DNA from: Haliangium sp050303215
GTDB taxonomy: Bacteria > Myxococcota_A > Polyangia > Haliangiales > Haliangiaceae
NCBI RefSeq assembly: GCF_050303215.1
Contig: NZ_JBNLBH010000116.1
Coordinates: forward strand, 112,585-176,584
DNA length: 64,000 nt
Direction: 5' to 3'
Program-made: the position numbers and the translations under genes
In this document: piece by piece, positions 1 through 8,992 of the stretch
Layout of the letters: each line of letters begins with the position of its first letter
Numbering within the stretch: the stretch's first letter is position 1
Notes under the pieces: generated by a model
Told to the model about the DNA's origin: nothing
Databases searched by the model: none
What the model saw: only the letters and a program-made list of their open reading frames with translations

Positions 1-1
1 C

Positions 2-1429
2 CGAACCCCGCCGTCGCTGCTGCCGTCAGACTGGATCGTGGTAGAGCTCAGCGACGGCGACCAGACCGTGTCCGAGCAGGTCCCCGCCATCGGTGGCGGC
101 GCCACGGTGTTCGTGACCTTGGACGCGCGCGAACTCGATGATGGGCTGTTGGTGTTGCGGGCCCAGGCGCGGAATACCACCAGCGGCAGCCCTTGGACGG
201 ACATCGACACGGTTGATTTGCGCACGCGTGAACCGATCGATCGCATCCTCAAGGACACCCGGGTTCCCTTTGTCAACATCGATCCCGTGCGTAGCCCGAC
301 CAGCTTGTCGACGCAGACCCTCGAGCTCGACGTCGAGCCGGGCTCGACCGTGGTCGTCGAAGGTGGGGCGCGCTATGTCCGGGTCGTGGATGCTTCGTTC
401 AGCGGACGGGTCAAGGCCGAGGTGCCGCTCAACTCGAACACCGCCAACTTCCTTCGGATCTCGGCGGTCGATCCCGTGGGCAACCGCAACGGCCCGATCA
501 CGGTAGACGAGAACGGGGCGCGGTTGGTCATCGTGCATGACGACACCGTACCGCAGGTGACCCTGTCGCCGTACCGGAAGCACACCAATCGACGAGAAGT
601 CGTGCTTCGGGGCCATGCCAATGAGCCGGTGTCGGTGACCGCGACCAACGCCGGCGCGATTCGCTCGGTGAGCAACGGGGCGGACGGGCGCTTCGCCGTC
701 GCGATCCCGCTGCGTCCAAATCAGACCAATCGAATCCGGTTGGTGGCGACCGATAGCGCCGGCAACACGTCGCCGTCGGTCTGGGCCACCGTGTACCATG
801 ATGATCAGCCACCACCCCTGGTGCTCAACAACAATGGCCGCCAGTACAGTCGCTTCTCACGTCGAGGCGCTCAGGTGCAGATCACCGTGCACAACCGCGG
901 CTGGGTGACCTTGTACGGCCAGACCTCGGTGGGGGCCGAGGTGATATTGAGTGGGCATGGGCATCGACGGTCGGTGAGGGCGGGCTCCGGTGGGCAGTTC
1001 GCGGTTACGCTCCCGTTCCGGTTACGCCCCCACAACTACCATGTCCGCGCTTCGACGCGTACGTGGAACTTCGAGCTCGATGCGGTCGATCTCGCTGGGA
1101 ATCACACCAGCCAGCGGCAACGGGTCTCGGTCGCGCTCGAGTACCAACTCCCCGGCGATGTGCTGCAGAACACCTACGTCAACCACTGGTGGTGGCTCCG
1201 TCTCATTGTTCATAGTGGCTGGTTCCACGACGGCGCGGCCAACCGCGTGGTCTACTACTACACCCGCCATGTGGTGTATTATCGACATTGCTATCATCGA
1301 CGGCGTCGGTTCCGTCTGGGCTGGTTCTCGTGGACCTGGGGTCGCGAGCGGGTGTGCGAGACCCGCTCGCGCATAGAGCACCGGACCTTCGACTTGGACG
1401 CGTGGCTGCGGAGCCGAGGGCTGGCCTAA
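2..1429 (+). CDS. Ig-like repeat protein, 5' end cut by window
   Basis: The reading frame is open from base 2, so the gene begins upstream; the GTG at 38 is probably internal. About 475 residues are visible. The first 340 or so read as beta-sandwich (bacterial Ig or FN3-like) repeats with recurring phrases such as 'AVDPVGNRNGP', 'ATDSAGNTSPS' and 'AVDLAGNHTS', each followed by a new strand set. The last 90 residues are rich in W, Y, H and R and match no domain I know. Such repeats usually act as spacers or adhesive parts of surface or injection-machine proteins. It is followed by two co-directional genes, the next one 21 bp downstream. Function is unassigned; a tail or baseplate accessory role is only a guess from context. 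Confidence 0.6.
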   Translation, partial: RTPPSLLPSDWIVVELSDGDQTVSEQVPAIGGGATVFVTLDARELDDGLLVLRAQARNTTSGSPWTDIDTVDLRTREPIDRILKDTRVPFVNIDPVRSPTSLSTQTLELDVEPGSTVVVEGGARYVRVVDASFSGRVKAEVPLNSNTANFLRISAVDPVGNRNGPITVDENGARLVIVHDDTVPQVTLSPYRKHTNRREVVLRGHANEPVSVTATNAGAIRSVSNGADGRFAVAIPLRPNQTNRIRLVATDSAGNTSPSVWATVYHDDQPPPLVLNNNGRQYSRFSRRGAQVQITVHNRGWVTLYGQTSVGAEVILSGHGHRRSVRAGSGGQFAVTLPFRLRPHNYHVRASTRTWNFELDAVDLAGNHTSQRQRVSVALEYQLPGDVLQNTYVNHWWWLRLIVHSGWFHDGAANRVVYYYTRHVVYYRHCYHRRRRFRLGWFSWTWGRERVCETRSRIEHRTFDLDAWLRSRGLA

Positions 1430-1450
1430 GCCGGCAGAGAGGAACCTTGC

Positions 1451-3409
1451 ATGTCCATTCAAGCCGGTGATCCCTTCCGCGCCTTCTCCGAGGAGTACGT
1501 GAGGCTCGTGCGCACCGACGTCACCCTCAAGCTCTTGAGCGCTATCGATGAGCGCTCGGTCGGCGCCCTTATGGAGTGGGTGACGGCGATCGAGCCCGAA
1601 GACTACCAGCGCGCCGGCTTCGACGAGGCCGACGCCGCGCAGGTGCGAGCGGCGCGACCGCTGAACGACCTGCTCGCGGTGGTGACGGCGCTCGGCGACG
1701 ACGTCGGCAAGCTCGGCGACCTGGTCTACGCCGCGGCCGCGGTCGAGGCCGCGAGTCCGCAGCGGGTGCTGGTGGAGGAGGTGTACGAGCTGTCCGCGCT
1801 CGGCGAGGTGGCGTTCTCGTCCGAGCTGGCGGTCCCGATCCCGGTGCCGACGGCGATGACTCGACTACAGGCGGTCTCGGCCTATCTCTCGGCCGAGGGC
1901 AAGCCCCAGACCGTCGAGCATCGCCCCATCCTGCGCCAGCGCAAGCTCGAGGACACCTGGGCCGAGATCGAGCTCGGGCGGCGCTCGCGGCTGTGGTACC
2001 TGGCGGCGCTGGAGAACTTGGCCACCCGCGCCGAATTGGCCGGACAGTTGGTCTTGTTCCCGCGCCTGGGGTCGGAGTTCTTGGACACGCCGGTGCTCAC
2101 CATCGCCGCGGACGCAGACCGCGTCGACGTCGCGCCGGTGTCCACCAAGGGCACGCACCACGTCTTCTACGCCTTCCCCGAAATCTCGGGCGAGCTGTTC
2201 ATGCTCCGCCTGGGCGTGCCCCCCAAGGAGGGGGCGGACGAGGGCGAGGACGAGCTGCTGTGGCCGGACGACTACCGGTTTCGGGTCGAGACCGGGGACA
2301 TCTTGCTGTTCGGGCCCTCGTACCCGAGCGACATCGAGCTCCGCATCGGCGGCGGCGAGATCGCGTGGCGCCGCGGCGGCGAGCTGCTGGCGGCCGATCG
2401 CTCCCGCGACGTCGCGGAGGCGCTGCAATCGGCCCTGGGCGCGCTCGCGGAGGCGCCGGTCGAGGTCGTGGACGGCGCCGAGGTGCGGCGCCTGCGGGTG
2501 GCGGCCACGTCGAGGACGCCGGGCACCATCTATCTCGGCCTAGAGGCCGAAATCGATGCCCTGGTCGATCGCTTCGCGAGCGGCCGCAAGGAGCACGAGG
2601 TCGCGTTCACGCGCGACCTGCACGAGGGCGAGGTGGCGCTCGCGCTGCCGGGTGTGGGGACGCCGGCGGAGGCGGTGGTCACGCTCGAAGGCACGCTCTC
2701 GAACTGCGTTATCATGCAGCACATCGGGGCCACCGACGCGCCCACGGGCGATGACAAGATCGGGGTCCGGGTCCCGACCGGGATCACCTATTCCCAGACC
2801 TTCGAGGTCGAGGTGGGGTTCGAGCTCAGCGCCGTCGATCTTCGCGTGGCCGAGGTGAGCGCCGACACTCGGGTGGTCATCGAGCTCCGCGCCGGCGACG
2901 CGGTGGCGACCTCGGCCATGATCTTCGAGCGCGCGGTCGACCGGCATCCGGTGTGGCAGAGCTTGCGCCTCGACCTCGCGTTGCCGCTGGAGCCCGAGAC
3001 CACCTATGAGCTGCAGGTGTGGGTGAGCCGAGGCCAGGCGGTGTGGCTGTGCGGCGCGGGCGACAGTCTGCGCTACTTGCGTCGGCATCAAGGCAACGCG
3101 CCCCCGGCGCGGGTGGAGGATGTCGCGGACGAGAGCCCGCTGCTCGGCGAGCTGCGGCTGCGCAGCGACGTGCCGGTCGAGGCGCCCGCGCTGTCGCTGT
3201 CGCTGCTGCCGGGTCCGCAGTCGCTGGCCATGCGCGACGTCGAGGTCTTCGACGACGGCTCGTTCCGGGCCGTGGTCGACCTGGTCGACGCGCTCGGCGT
3301 GATCGAGGGCAGCTCGGCTCGGCTGCGGCTCGCGGCCCCCTCGGAGGGGGCGATCACGGTCAAGAGTCCGCTGTTGCGATATCGCCTACGAGTGGAGGCA
3401 GGGAGCTAG
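1451..3409 (+). CDS. Uncharacterised 652-aa protein with C-terminal beta-rich region
   Basis: An ATG start follows an AGAGAGGA ribosome-binding site by about 7 bp. No signal peptide or membrane segment is seen. Residues 1-130 are acidic and helical. A middle part is beta-rich. Residues 420-540 read like a jelly-roll carbohydrate-binding or DUF4082-type sandwich, with the pattern 'TGITYSQTFEV' followed by 'LRLDLALPLEPETTYELQVWV'. It sits 21 bp after the Ig-like gene and 2 bp before the next gene, so the three are probably one operon. I do not recognise the family. A structural role in a phage-tail-like particle is possible from the neighbour at 3412 but is not shown by this sequence. Confidence 0.7.
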   Translation: MSIQAGDPFRAFSEEYVRLVRTDVTLKLLSAIDERSVGALMEWVTAIEPEDYQRAGFDEADAAQVRAARPLNDLLAVVTALGDDVGKLGDLVYAAAAVEAASPQRVLVEEVYELSALGEVAFSSELAVPIPVPTAMTRLQAVSAYLSAEGKPQTVEHRPILRQRKLEDTWAEIELGRRSRLWYLAALENLATRAELAGQLVLFPRLGSEFLDTPVLTIAADADRVDVAPVSTKGTHHVFYAFPEISGELFMLRLGVPPKEGADEGEDELLWPDDYRFRVETGDILLFGPSYPSDIELRIGGGEIAWRRGGELLAADRSRDVAEALQSALGALAEAPVEVVDGAEVRRLRVAATSRTPGTIYLGLEAEIDALVDRFASGRKEHEVAFTRDLHEGEVALALPGVGTPAEAVVTLEGTLSNCVIMQHIGATDAPTGDDKIGVRVPTGITYSQTFEVEVGFELSAVDLRVAEVSADTRVVIELRAGDAVATSAMIFERAVDRHPVWQSLRLDLALPLEPETTYELQVWVSRGQAVWLCGAGDSLRYLRRHQGNAPPARVEDVADESPLLGELRLRSDVPVEAPALSLSLLPGPQSLAMRDVEVFDDGSFRAVVDLVDALGVIEGSSARLRLAAPSEGAITVKSPLLRYRLRVEAGS

Positions 3410-3411
3410 CC

Positions 3412-4077
3412 ATGTTCGATGACGTCACCGAGATCCTCCTTCAGACGCTCGCTACCATCACGTCGCTCAAGTACATCCCAACCGGCCTGGACGTGGGCGC
3501 GACCGGCGATCCCGGCAGCACCGACGTGTGGCTGTCATCGCCGCGGGCCGAGGTGAGCGACAACCTGCAGGTCGTGGTGCCGGTGTATCGGCCCGAGGAG
3601 GATCAGAGCGCGGCCAAGGACTACCGACCGCTGCGCAGGCTGCCGCTGGTGCTGCAGCTCCACCCGTACATCCTTGTGCCCATGCCCGGGAACGAAGTGT
3701 ACGACGCCACTCTGGTGGCGATGGCGTGCGTGCACGCGCTGTGCTTCACCACCGGACCGCTGGCCGACTTCATGGCGGTCGAGCACCCGCTGATCCCGAG
3801 CAACAAGAGCGGCCAGCCTCCCAACCCGGACGCGTTCGACTGGTCGAGCTATCGCCTCGAGACGGTCAATGTGGTCTATTTCGGCCCCAGCGAGGGCGTC
3901 GAGGGCACCGAGATCCGGCTGCGCCTCGATGGGCTGGTGTGGCTCCACCCGGAGACCGCGCCCACGCCCACCGTCATCGAGGAGGTGCGCGCGCCGCGGC
4001 AGCCGCCGCCACCCGATCCGGAGCAGGAGCGCGGCTTCGACGAGATCGTGGGTGTCGTCTCCGACAACGGCGGGTGA
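3412..4077 (+). CDS. DUF4255/Pvc16-like protein (tentative)
   Basis: A 221-aa protein starting at ATG 3412, two bases after the stop of the previous gene, with GGGAGCTAG acting as ribosome-binding site; a longer in-frame start upstream would overlap that gene by almost 400 bp and is rejected. The N-terminus 'MFDDVTEILLQTLATI' and a middle segment reading 'LPLVLQLHPYILVP', a gap, then 'YDATLVAMACVHALCF' recall the Pvc16_N (DUF4255) family of contractile-injection-system tail-cap proteins, in which a tail-terminator fold is followed by a variable tail. The C-terminus is proline-rich and acidic. If correct, this marks the end of an eCIS-like cluster extending left of the window. The match is by eye and weak. 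Confidence 0.4.
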   Translation: MFDDVTEILLQTLATITSLKYIPTGLDVGATGDPGSTDVWLSSPRAEVSDNLQVVVPVYRPEEDQSAAKDYRPLRRLPLVLQLHPYILVPMPGNEVYDATLVAMACVHALCFTTGPLADFMAVEHPLIPSNKSGQPPNPDAFDWSSYRLETVNVVYFGPSEGVEGTEIRLRLDGLVWLHPETAPTPTVIEEVRAPRQPPPPDPEQERGFDEIVGVVSDNGG

Positions 4078-4155
4078 GCGTCGGGCTGGGCATCGCGGGC
4101 GTTTGCGCCGCTGGGGCCCGGGCGTCGAACGCGAAGTTGGGGTACACATCTAGCC

Positions 4156-4815
4156 ATGCTCACCGTCGCCCCCCATCCCCTGCTCGAGCTCGCGGCTTTT
4201 ACCTCGGTCTTCCCCGCGCCGTTGGGGCGGCTCCCGGCGGCCTCCGCGCTGGTGGCGCTGCTGGCGCCGGGCGCGACCACGCCGTTCTCGGACGATCCTC
4301 CGGGTGACGCCCTCCGCAAGGCCGTGCGCGACCTGCTGCGCAGCCCCCGGTTCAAGCCCACGGGCCGCAGCAAGCCGGCGTCCGAGTACCTGGTCAAGGC
4401 CGCGGCCGAGGGCCGTCTGGGCAGCATCAACCCCGCGGTCGACGCCGGCAACGCGGTGTCCCTGCACAGCGGCCTGCCGGTCAGCGTGGTCGACCTCGAC
4501 CGGGCCCAGCTCCCGCTCACGGTCGCGCTCGCGGGCGACGACGCCAGCTATGTGTTCAACCCCGCCGGCCAGGTGATCTCGGTCGGCGGCCTGCTCGGCC
4601 TGGCCGACGCCGAGGGCCCGTGCGCCAACGCGGTCAAGGACGCCCAGCGCACCAAGACCGGGCCCGACACCACCCGCACCCTGTCGCTGATCTGGGGCAC
4701 GAGTGCAGCCCCTGGCCGGGCCGCCCGGGCCGCGGCGTGGTACCGGGAGCTGTTGGCGTCGCTCGGCGCGACCACGGCGGATGTGCCCGGAGTCGCCGCC
4801 GCCGAGGGTCCCTGA
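4156..4815 (+). CDS. B3/B4 tRNA-binding-domain protein
   Basis: A 219-aa cytoplasmic protein resembling the B3/B4 (tRNA-binding) domain of the phenylalanyl-tRNA synthetase beta chain, occurring alone. The diagnostic core lies at about residues 60-110: 'RFKPTGRSKPASEYL' followed by 'INPAVDAGNAVSLHSGLPV' and a VDLD turn. In the synthetase this domain contributes to tRNA handling and editing; stand-alone versions are widespread and mostly uncharacterised. No ATP-binding or catalytic synthetase motif is present, so it is not a synthetase. It stands alone: 78 bp after the preceding gene and convergent with the large kinase gene that ends at 4861. Confidence 0.75.
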   Translation: MLTVAPHPLLELAAFTSVFPAPLGRLPAASALVALLAPGATTPFSDDPPGDALRKAVRDLLRSPRFKPTGRSKPASEYLVKAAAEGRLGSINPAVDAGNAVSLHSGLPVSVVDLDRAQLPLTVALAGDDASYVFNPAGQVISVGGLLGLADAEGPCANAVKDAQRTKTGPDTTRTLSLIWGTSAAPGRAARAAAWYRELLASLGATTADVPGVAAAEGP

Positions 4816-4860
4816 GCACGTGAGCGGCCGTGGGCCCGGTCCGCATATCGGCGCCCGGCC

Positions 4861-7800
4861 TCACAGCGACGCCAGCAGTTCGAACAGACGCGGGCTGGGC
4901 GGGTGCTGCTTCATGTCGTGATCGAGCGCCTCGGCCTGACGGCGATAGCGGCTGCCTTCGCGCGAGTCGGAGCCATAGGCGCGGGCCGCGATCCACTGGA
5001 CCACGCACACGGGCTGCTTCATGCCCTGGGCCTCGGCCACGCGCACGGCGCGCCGGAACCGCCGCGCCGCCTGCCGCCGCCGGCCCCGCGCCAGCGCGAG
5101 CGCGCCGGTCGCGGCCAGGTAGGTCGCGGTCTCGGTGGCGTTGGCGTTGCACGGCATCCAGGCCTTGCGCCGCAGCTCGTCGATGGTGGCCCGGGTGCGC
5201 GCGGGCAGGGGGCGGGCCAGGTCCTCCAGCGCCAGCGCGGCGAGGGCCGCGGACAGCGGGTTGATGGGGGAGTTGAAGCGGCTGTCGATTTGATTCCGGA
5301 TCATGTCGATGGTGTCGTCGCAGTCGATCGGCTGCCCGCGCAGCGCCCGGGCCAGGCTGCGGTGGCCGCGGATCCACAGCTCGGCCACCCGATCTTTGCG
5401 CTCCTCGGCCCCGCGCAGGGGGGCGTCGTAGAGCGCGAGCATGTCGATGTCGGCGATCGAGGTCATGCGCACGTGGGCTTCGTACAGGTGGGCGTATTCG
5501 AACATCTGGTCGTGGCGGTGGCGCTGGCCGACCTTGGCCATCTGCCGGGCCACGGCCAGGCTGTCCTGGAACCGGCCCAGGTAGCACAGCGACGGGCACG
5601 CGAACGCGCACGCGATGAACGCGGCGTAGATGTCCCCGCCCGCGACCGCGCCGGCGATGCCGTCGAGGGCGCAGGCCCGGCTGGCCTCGGGGTGACCGCT
5701 CATGGAGTACGCGCCCGCGCAGCCGCCGTAGACGCGGGCTCGGTAGGAGTCGCTGTACTCGGACAGGTCCATCACCGCGATCTCGGCGTAGCGCCGGGCC
5801 AGGCGGCTGGCGCCGGCCGCGGCGAGGAAGAAGGCGACCATGGAGAAGGCCCGCGACGACACCCGCGACGGGCCCAGCCGTGCGGCCCGGGGGGCGATGC
5901 CCATGGCGCAGTACAACGCCCGGCGGAAGTTCATCCAGGCGTAGGTCTCGGTCAGGTCGAGCCAGCACTCCAGCACCACTTCGCCGCGCTCGCGGTCGGG
6001 GTGGGGGTGGCGCCTGACCAGGGTCGGCAGCAGCCCGATGGTCACGGTGGACAGCGCGCTCGTGGCGGTCCCGAGCACGCTGTGCAGCAGTCCCTCGGGG
6101 ATGCGCAGGCCAAACGACTCGGCCAGCGCCTCGAGCGGCTCGGCGGCGCCGCGGTAGTCGCCGCTGCGGTGATCGCAGAACGCCTCCTTGCCCAAGATGG
6201 TCAGCCGCTGTTGGCCCTCGGCGCCGTCTTCGATGCAGCGCTGGTACGCGGCCCGCGCGTCCGTGAACCGGCCCAGGTTGCAGCACAGATCGGCGTAGGC
6301 GTGGCGCTCGTCCACGGCCACGCGCCGGCCCATCCGGTCGGCGAGCGCGAACGCCTGCACGTACAGCTCGGCGGCCCCGGAGTAGGCTTGAGAGCGGGTC
6401 GCAAAGCGGGCCCCGCGCAGGCTCTGGCGGTAGCCCTGGTCGAGGTCGCCGGTGCCGATGGAGTGCCTGGCCAGCTCGGCGCTGGCGGCGGGATCGTCGC
6501 CGCGGCAGGCCACGATCGCGCGCGCCAGGCGGCCGTGCACGTGGCGGCGGTCGGGCTCGCTCAGGGCGTCGAACAGGGCGTCGCGGTGGCGGTCGTGCAC
6601 GAAGATGATCTGCTCGACCCAGCCCCGGCGCTGGTCCCAGGCGGCCGGCGCCGTCCCGCTGTCCGAACCTTGGGCGCCGGCCCGGGCCGCGGCCTCGACC
6701 GCGTGCTCGTGGACGCCGCCGGCCTCGACCGCCAAGAACCCGGTGGCGATGGCCTCGTCGAGGCACTCGAGGAACTCCTCATCGGCGAGCTCGCACGCGT
6801 GCGCGAGCACGTCCGCGTCACAACGCCGGCCCACCACCGCGGCGGTGGACAGCACGGTCTGGGTGCGCACGGACAGCCGGGTCGCGCGCTCGCCGATCGC
6901 GTCCTGGACGGTGCGGGGCAGGTCGGTGCCGGACGCGATCGCGGCCAGGTTCCAGGTCCCACGCCAGCGGCCGTGCTCATCGCGGGTGCCCTCGATCAGG
7001 GTGCCGCGCATGAGCAGGAGCCGGAGCACCTGGGCCACGTACAGCGGGGTGCAGGGGCGGCCGCCGAACACCGCCTGGCTGAACGCGGCCAGCTCGCGGC
7101 TGCCGGGTTGCATCAGCAGCGCCCCGCAGAGCTGGGCCACGTGGTCGCTGCCCAGGGGGGCGAGCTGGATGGCCCGGACCCGATGCTGGATCGCGGCCAG
7201 GGGCTCATCCAGCCGGGCGCTGCGGTCGTCGGGTTGGCTCGGACGGCGCGACAGGATCACGGCCACGCGCACCGGGGCGCCGTCGCTCTGCTCGGCGTGC
7301 ACGGTGCGCAGGAGGTGGTCGAGCAGCTCGAGCGACTCGGGGTCGATCCACTGCGCGTCGTCCACGACCACGACGAACGGGCCCCGCCGGGCGAGCATGA
7401 GGATGGCCTTGCCGACTTCGCGCAGGAACATGTCCCGGTCGAGCTCGCGCGCCGCCATGGCCGTGAGCGCGGCGCCGCTGAGGGGCGCGTCTCCGGGCCC
7501 GCCCCCGTGGGCGTGGGTCATGGTCTGGGACAGGTGCGGCTCGCTCGGGTCCACTCGGGCCAGGGCGTCGAGCAGGCCGGCCAAGCACGCGAACGGGCGC
7601 GCGCTGTCGCGGCTGCCCACGCCCACCAGCACGCGCGCCCCGCGGGACGACAGCTCGGGCATCATGCTCTGCAGCAGGCGCGACTTGCCGGTCCCGGCGG
7701 GGCCGGAGATGGACAGGATGAGGGGGCTGTCGGCGCCGGGGTGGTGGTCGTCGAGGGCGGGGTCGAGGGCGGCGTCGAGGAATTCGGACACGGTGGCGAG

Positions 7801-8856
7801 TGCGGACTCACGTCCGACCAGGCGCGGGCCGGCGAGGTACGGGCGGCCCTCGAGCGCCGGGGCGGGCGCGGCCGGCGTCGGCGACGCGCCCGAGCGGGCG
7901 AGCCACGACGCGCCCGAGCGGGCGAGCCACGCGCTCAGGCGGCCATGCACCTGCGCGGCCGTGCGCGGCCTGGCGTTGGGGTCCTTGGCCAGGAGCTCGG
8001 CCACGAGCTCGGCGATGGGCGTCGGCACCTCGGACGGCAGCGGGTTGGGCGGGCGCTCGATCTGGCGCTTGAACCAGCCAAGCAGCTCGTCGGGGGCGTC
8101 GAGGGGGTGGGTGCCCGTGAGCAGCTCGTAGAGCACGATCCCCAGCATGTACAGGTCGGAGCGAGGATCGGCGGGCTGGCCCAGCACCAGCTCGGGGGCG
8201 AGGTAGCGCATCGACCCGAACACTTGATCCAGGCGGATGGAGTCGTCGAAGTCTCCGACCTTGGAGATGCCGAAGTCGGAGAGCACGACCTCGGGCAGCC
8301 CATGTCCGGCCGCTTCCGGGCCGGTGAGCGGCGCGGACAGGAGGATGTTGCGCGGCTTGAGGTCGCGGTGGATGACGTTGTGGGCGTGCAGATGGTCGAG
8401 GCCGGTGAGCACCTGGAGCGCGACGTGAACCGCGGACGCCGGTGGCAGGCCGGCGTCGCAGGCCGGTCTGAGCGAGCCGCCCTCGAGCAGGCGCATGGTG
8501 AAGTACGCGATCCCGTCGGCGTAGCCCATGGTGTACGCCCGCATGCACGCGGGGTGGCGCATGCGTCGGGCGGTGCGGTACTCGCGCCGGAAGCGGACCT
8601 CGCCGGCGTCGAGCCCAGCCCGGTCGTGCCGGCTCCGGCGCAGCGCCTTGAGCGCGAGCCGCTCGCCGTCGGGCTCGCAGGTCACCTCGTACACCTCGCC
8701 CATGCCCCCGCCGCCGAGCCAGCGCTCGACCCGGTAGCGGCCGTCTATGCGTTGGCCGGGCTGAAGCAGCGTATCCACTCGCTCGGACCCCGCGGTTCGG
8801 GGGTTGATGAGCAACGTGGATTCGGTGACGTCGTCCGAGTCCACACGCATGAACAC
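4861..8856 (-). CDS. Ser/Thr protein kinase fused to AAA ATPase and helical repeats
   Basis: 1331 aa from GTG 8856; an ATG two codons in (8850) is an equally good start. A complete Hanks kinase domain covers about residues 40-310: glycine loop 'LGGGGMGEV' (47-55), catalytic Lys70, 'HRDLKPRN' (163-170), a DFG Asp near 194 and 'GSMRYLAPE'. A short linker contains an exact 24-bp duplication. A P-loop 'GPAGTGKS' (385-392) and a Walker B 'VVVVDDAQW' follow in a PknK-like ATPase module, and the last 600 residues are TPR-like helices. No transmembrane segment is seen, so it is probably cytoplasmic. Proteins of this architecture are common in myxobacteria as signalling hubs. It is divergent from the STAND regulator at 8993, with 136 bp between them. 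Confidence 0.9.
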   Translation of the reverse strand: MFMRVDSDDVTESTLLINPRTAGSERVDTLLQPGQRIDGRYRVERWLGGGGMGEVYEVTCEPDGERLALKALRRSRHDRAGLDAGEVRFRREYRTARRMRHPACMRAYTMGYADGIAYFTMRLLEGGSLRPACDAGLPPASAVHVALQVLTGLDHLHAHNVIHRDLKPRNILLSAPLTGPEAAGHGLPEVVLSDFGISKVGDFDDSIRLDQVFGSMRYLAPELVLGQPADPRSDLYMLGIVLYELLTGTHPLDAPDELLGWFKRQIERPPNPLPSEVPTPIAELVAELLAKDPNARPRTAAQVHGRLSAWLARSGASWLARSGASPTPAAPAPALEGRPYLAGPRLVGRESALATVSEFLDAALDPALDDHHPGADSPLILSISGPAGTGKSRLLQSMMPELSSRGARVLVGVGSRDSARPFACLAGLLDALARVDPSEPHLSQTMTHAHGGGPGDAPLSGAALTAMAARELDRDMFLREVGKAILMLARRGPFVVVVDDAQWIDPESLELLDHLLRTVHAEQSDGAPVRVAVILSRRPSQPDDRSARLDEPLAAIQHRVRAIQLAPLGSDHVAQLCGALLMQPGSRELAAFSQAVFGGRPCTPLYVAQVLRLLLMRGTLIEGTRDEHGRWRGTWNLAAIASGTDLPRTVQDAIGERATRLSVRTQTVLSTAAVVGRRCDADVLAHACELADEEFLECLDEAIATGFLAVEAGGVHEHAVEAAARAGAQGSDSGTAPAAWDQRRGWVEQIIFVHDRHRDALFDALSEPDRRHVHGRLARAIVACRGDDPAASAELARHSIGTGDLDQGYRQSLRGARFATRSQAYSGAAELYVQAFALADRMGRRVAVDERHAYADLCCNLGRFTDARAAYQRCIEDGAEGQQRLTILGKEAFCDHRSGDYRGAAEPLEALAESFGLRIPEGLLHSVLGTATSALSTVTIGLLPTLVRRHPHPDRERGEVVLECWLDLTETYAWMNFRRALYCAMGIAPRAARLGPSRVSSRAFSMVAFFLAAAGASRLARRYAEIAVMDLSEYSDSYRARVYGGCAGAYSMSGHPEASRACALDGIAGAVAGGDIYAAFIACAFACPSLCYLGRFQDSLAVARQMAKVGQRHRHDQMFEYAHLYEAHVRMTSIADIDMLALYDAPLRGAEERKDRVAELWIRGHRSLARALRGQPIDCDDTIDMIRNQIDSRFNSPINPLSAALAALALEDLARPLPARTRATIDELRRKAWMPCNANATETATYLAATGALALARGRRRQAARRFRRAVRVAEAQGMKQPVCVVQWIAARAYGSDSREGSRYRRQAEALDHDMKQHPPSPRLFELLASL

Positions 8857-8992
8857 GAATCTTACACCAACTGATCCCAGCCGGCGTTCATCCTACCGGC
8901 TACCGGGACTTGCCGGACCAGGCGGGTCCTGTCGGGCGACTGTGTCCCCTCGCGGGCTCCCATCCAACGCCGGGCTGCGGTAGGGTCGGGCA
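8857..8992. promoter_or_regulatory. Divergent intergenic promoter region
   Basis: This 136-bp gap separates two large genes transcribed away from each other, so it must hold both promoters. I cannot recognise a sigma-70 consensus in either direction. The strand serving the STAND gene ends in a weakly purine-rich stretch ahead of ATG 8993. The divergent layout suggests, without proof, that the winged-helix protein acts here. Confidence 0.35.

Noticed and set aside
4903..8874. 1323-aa plus-strand frame opposite the kinase gene, and similar long antisense frames
   Set aside because: High-GC codon bias opens the antisense frames; the minus-strand protein has complete kinase and ATPase motifs.
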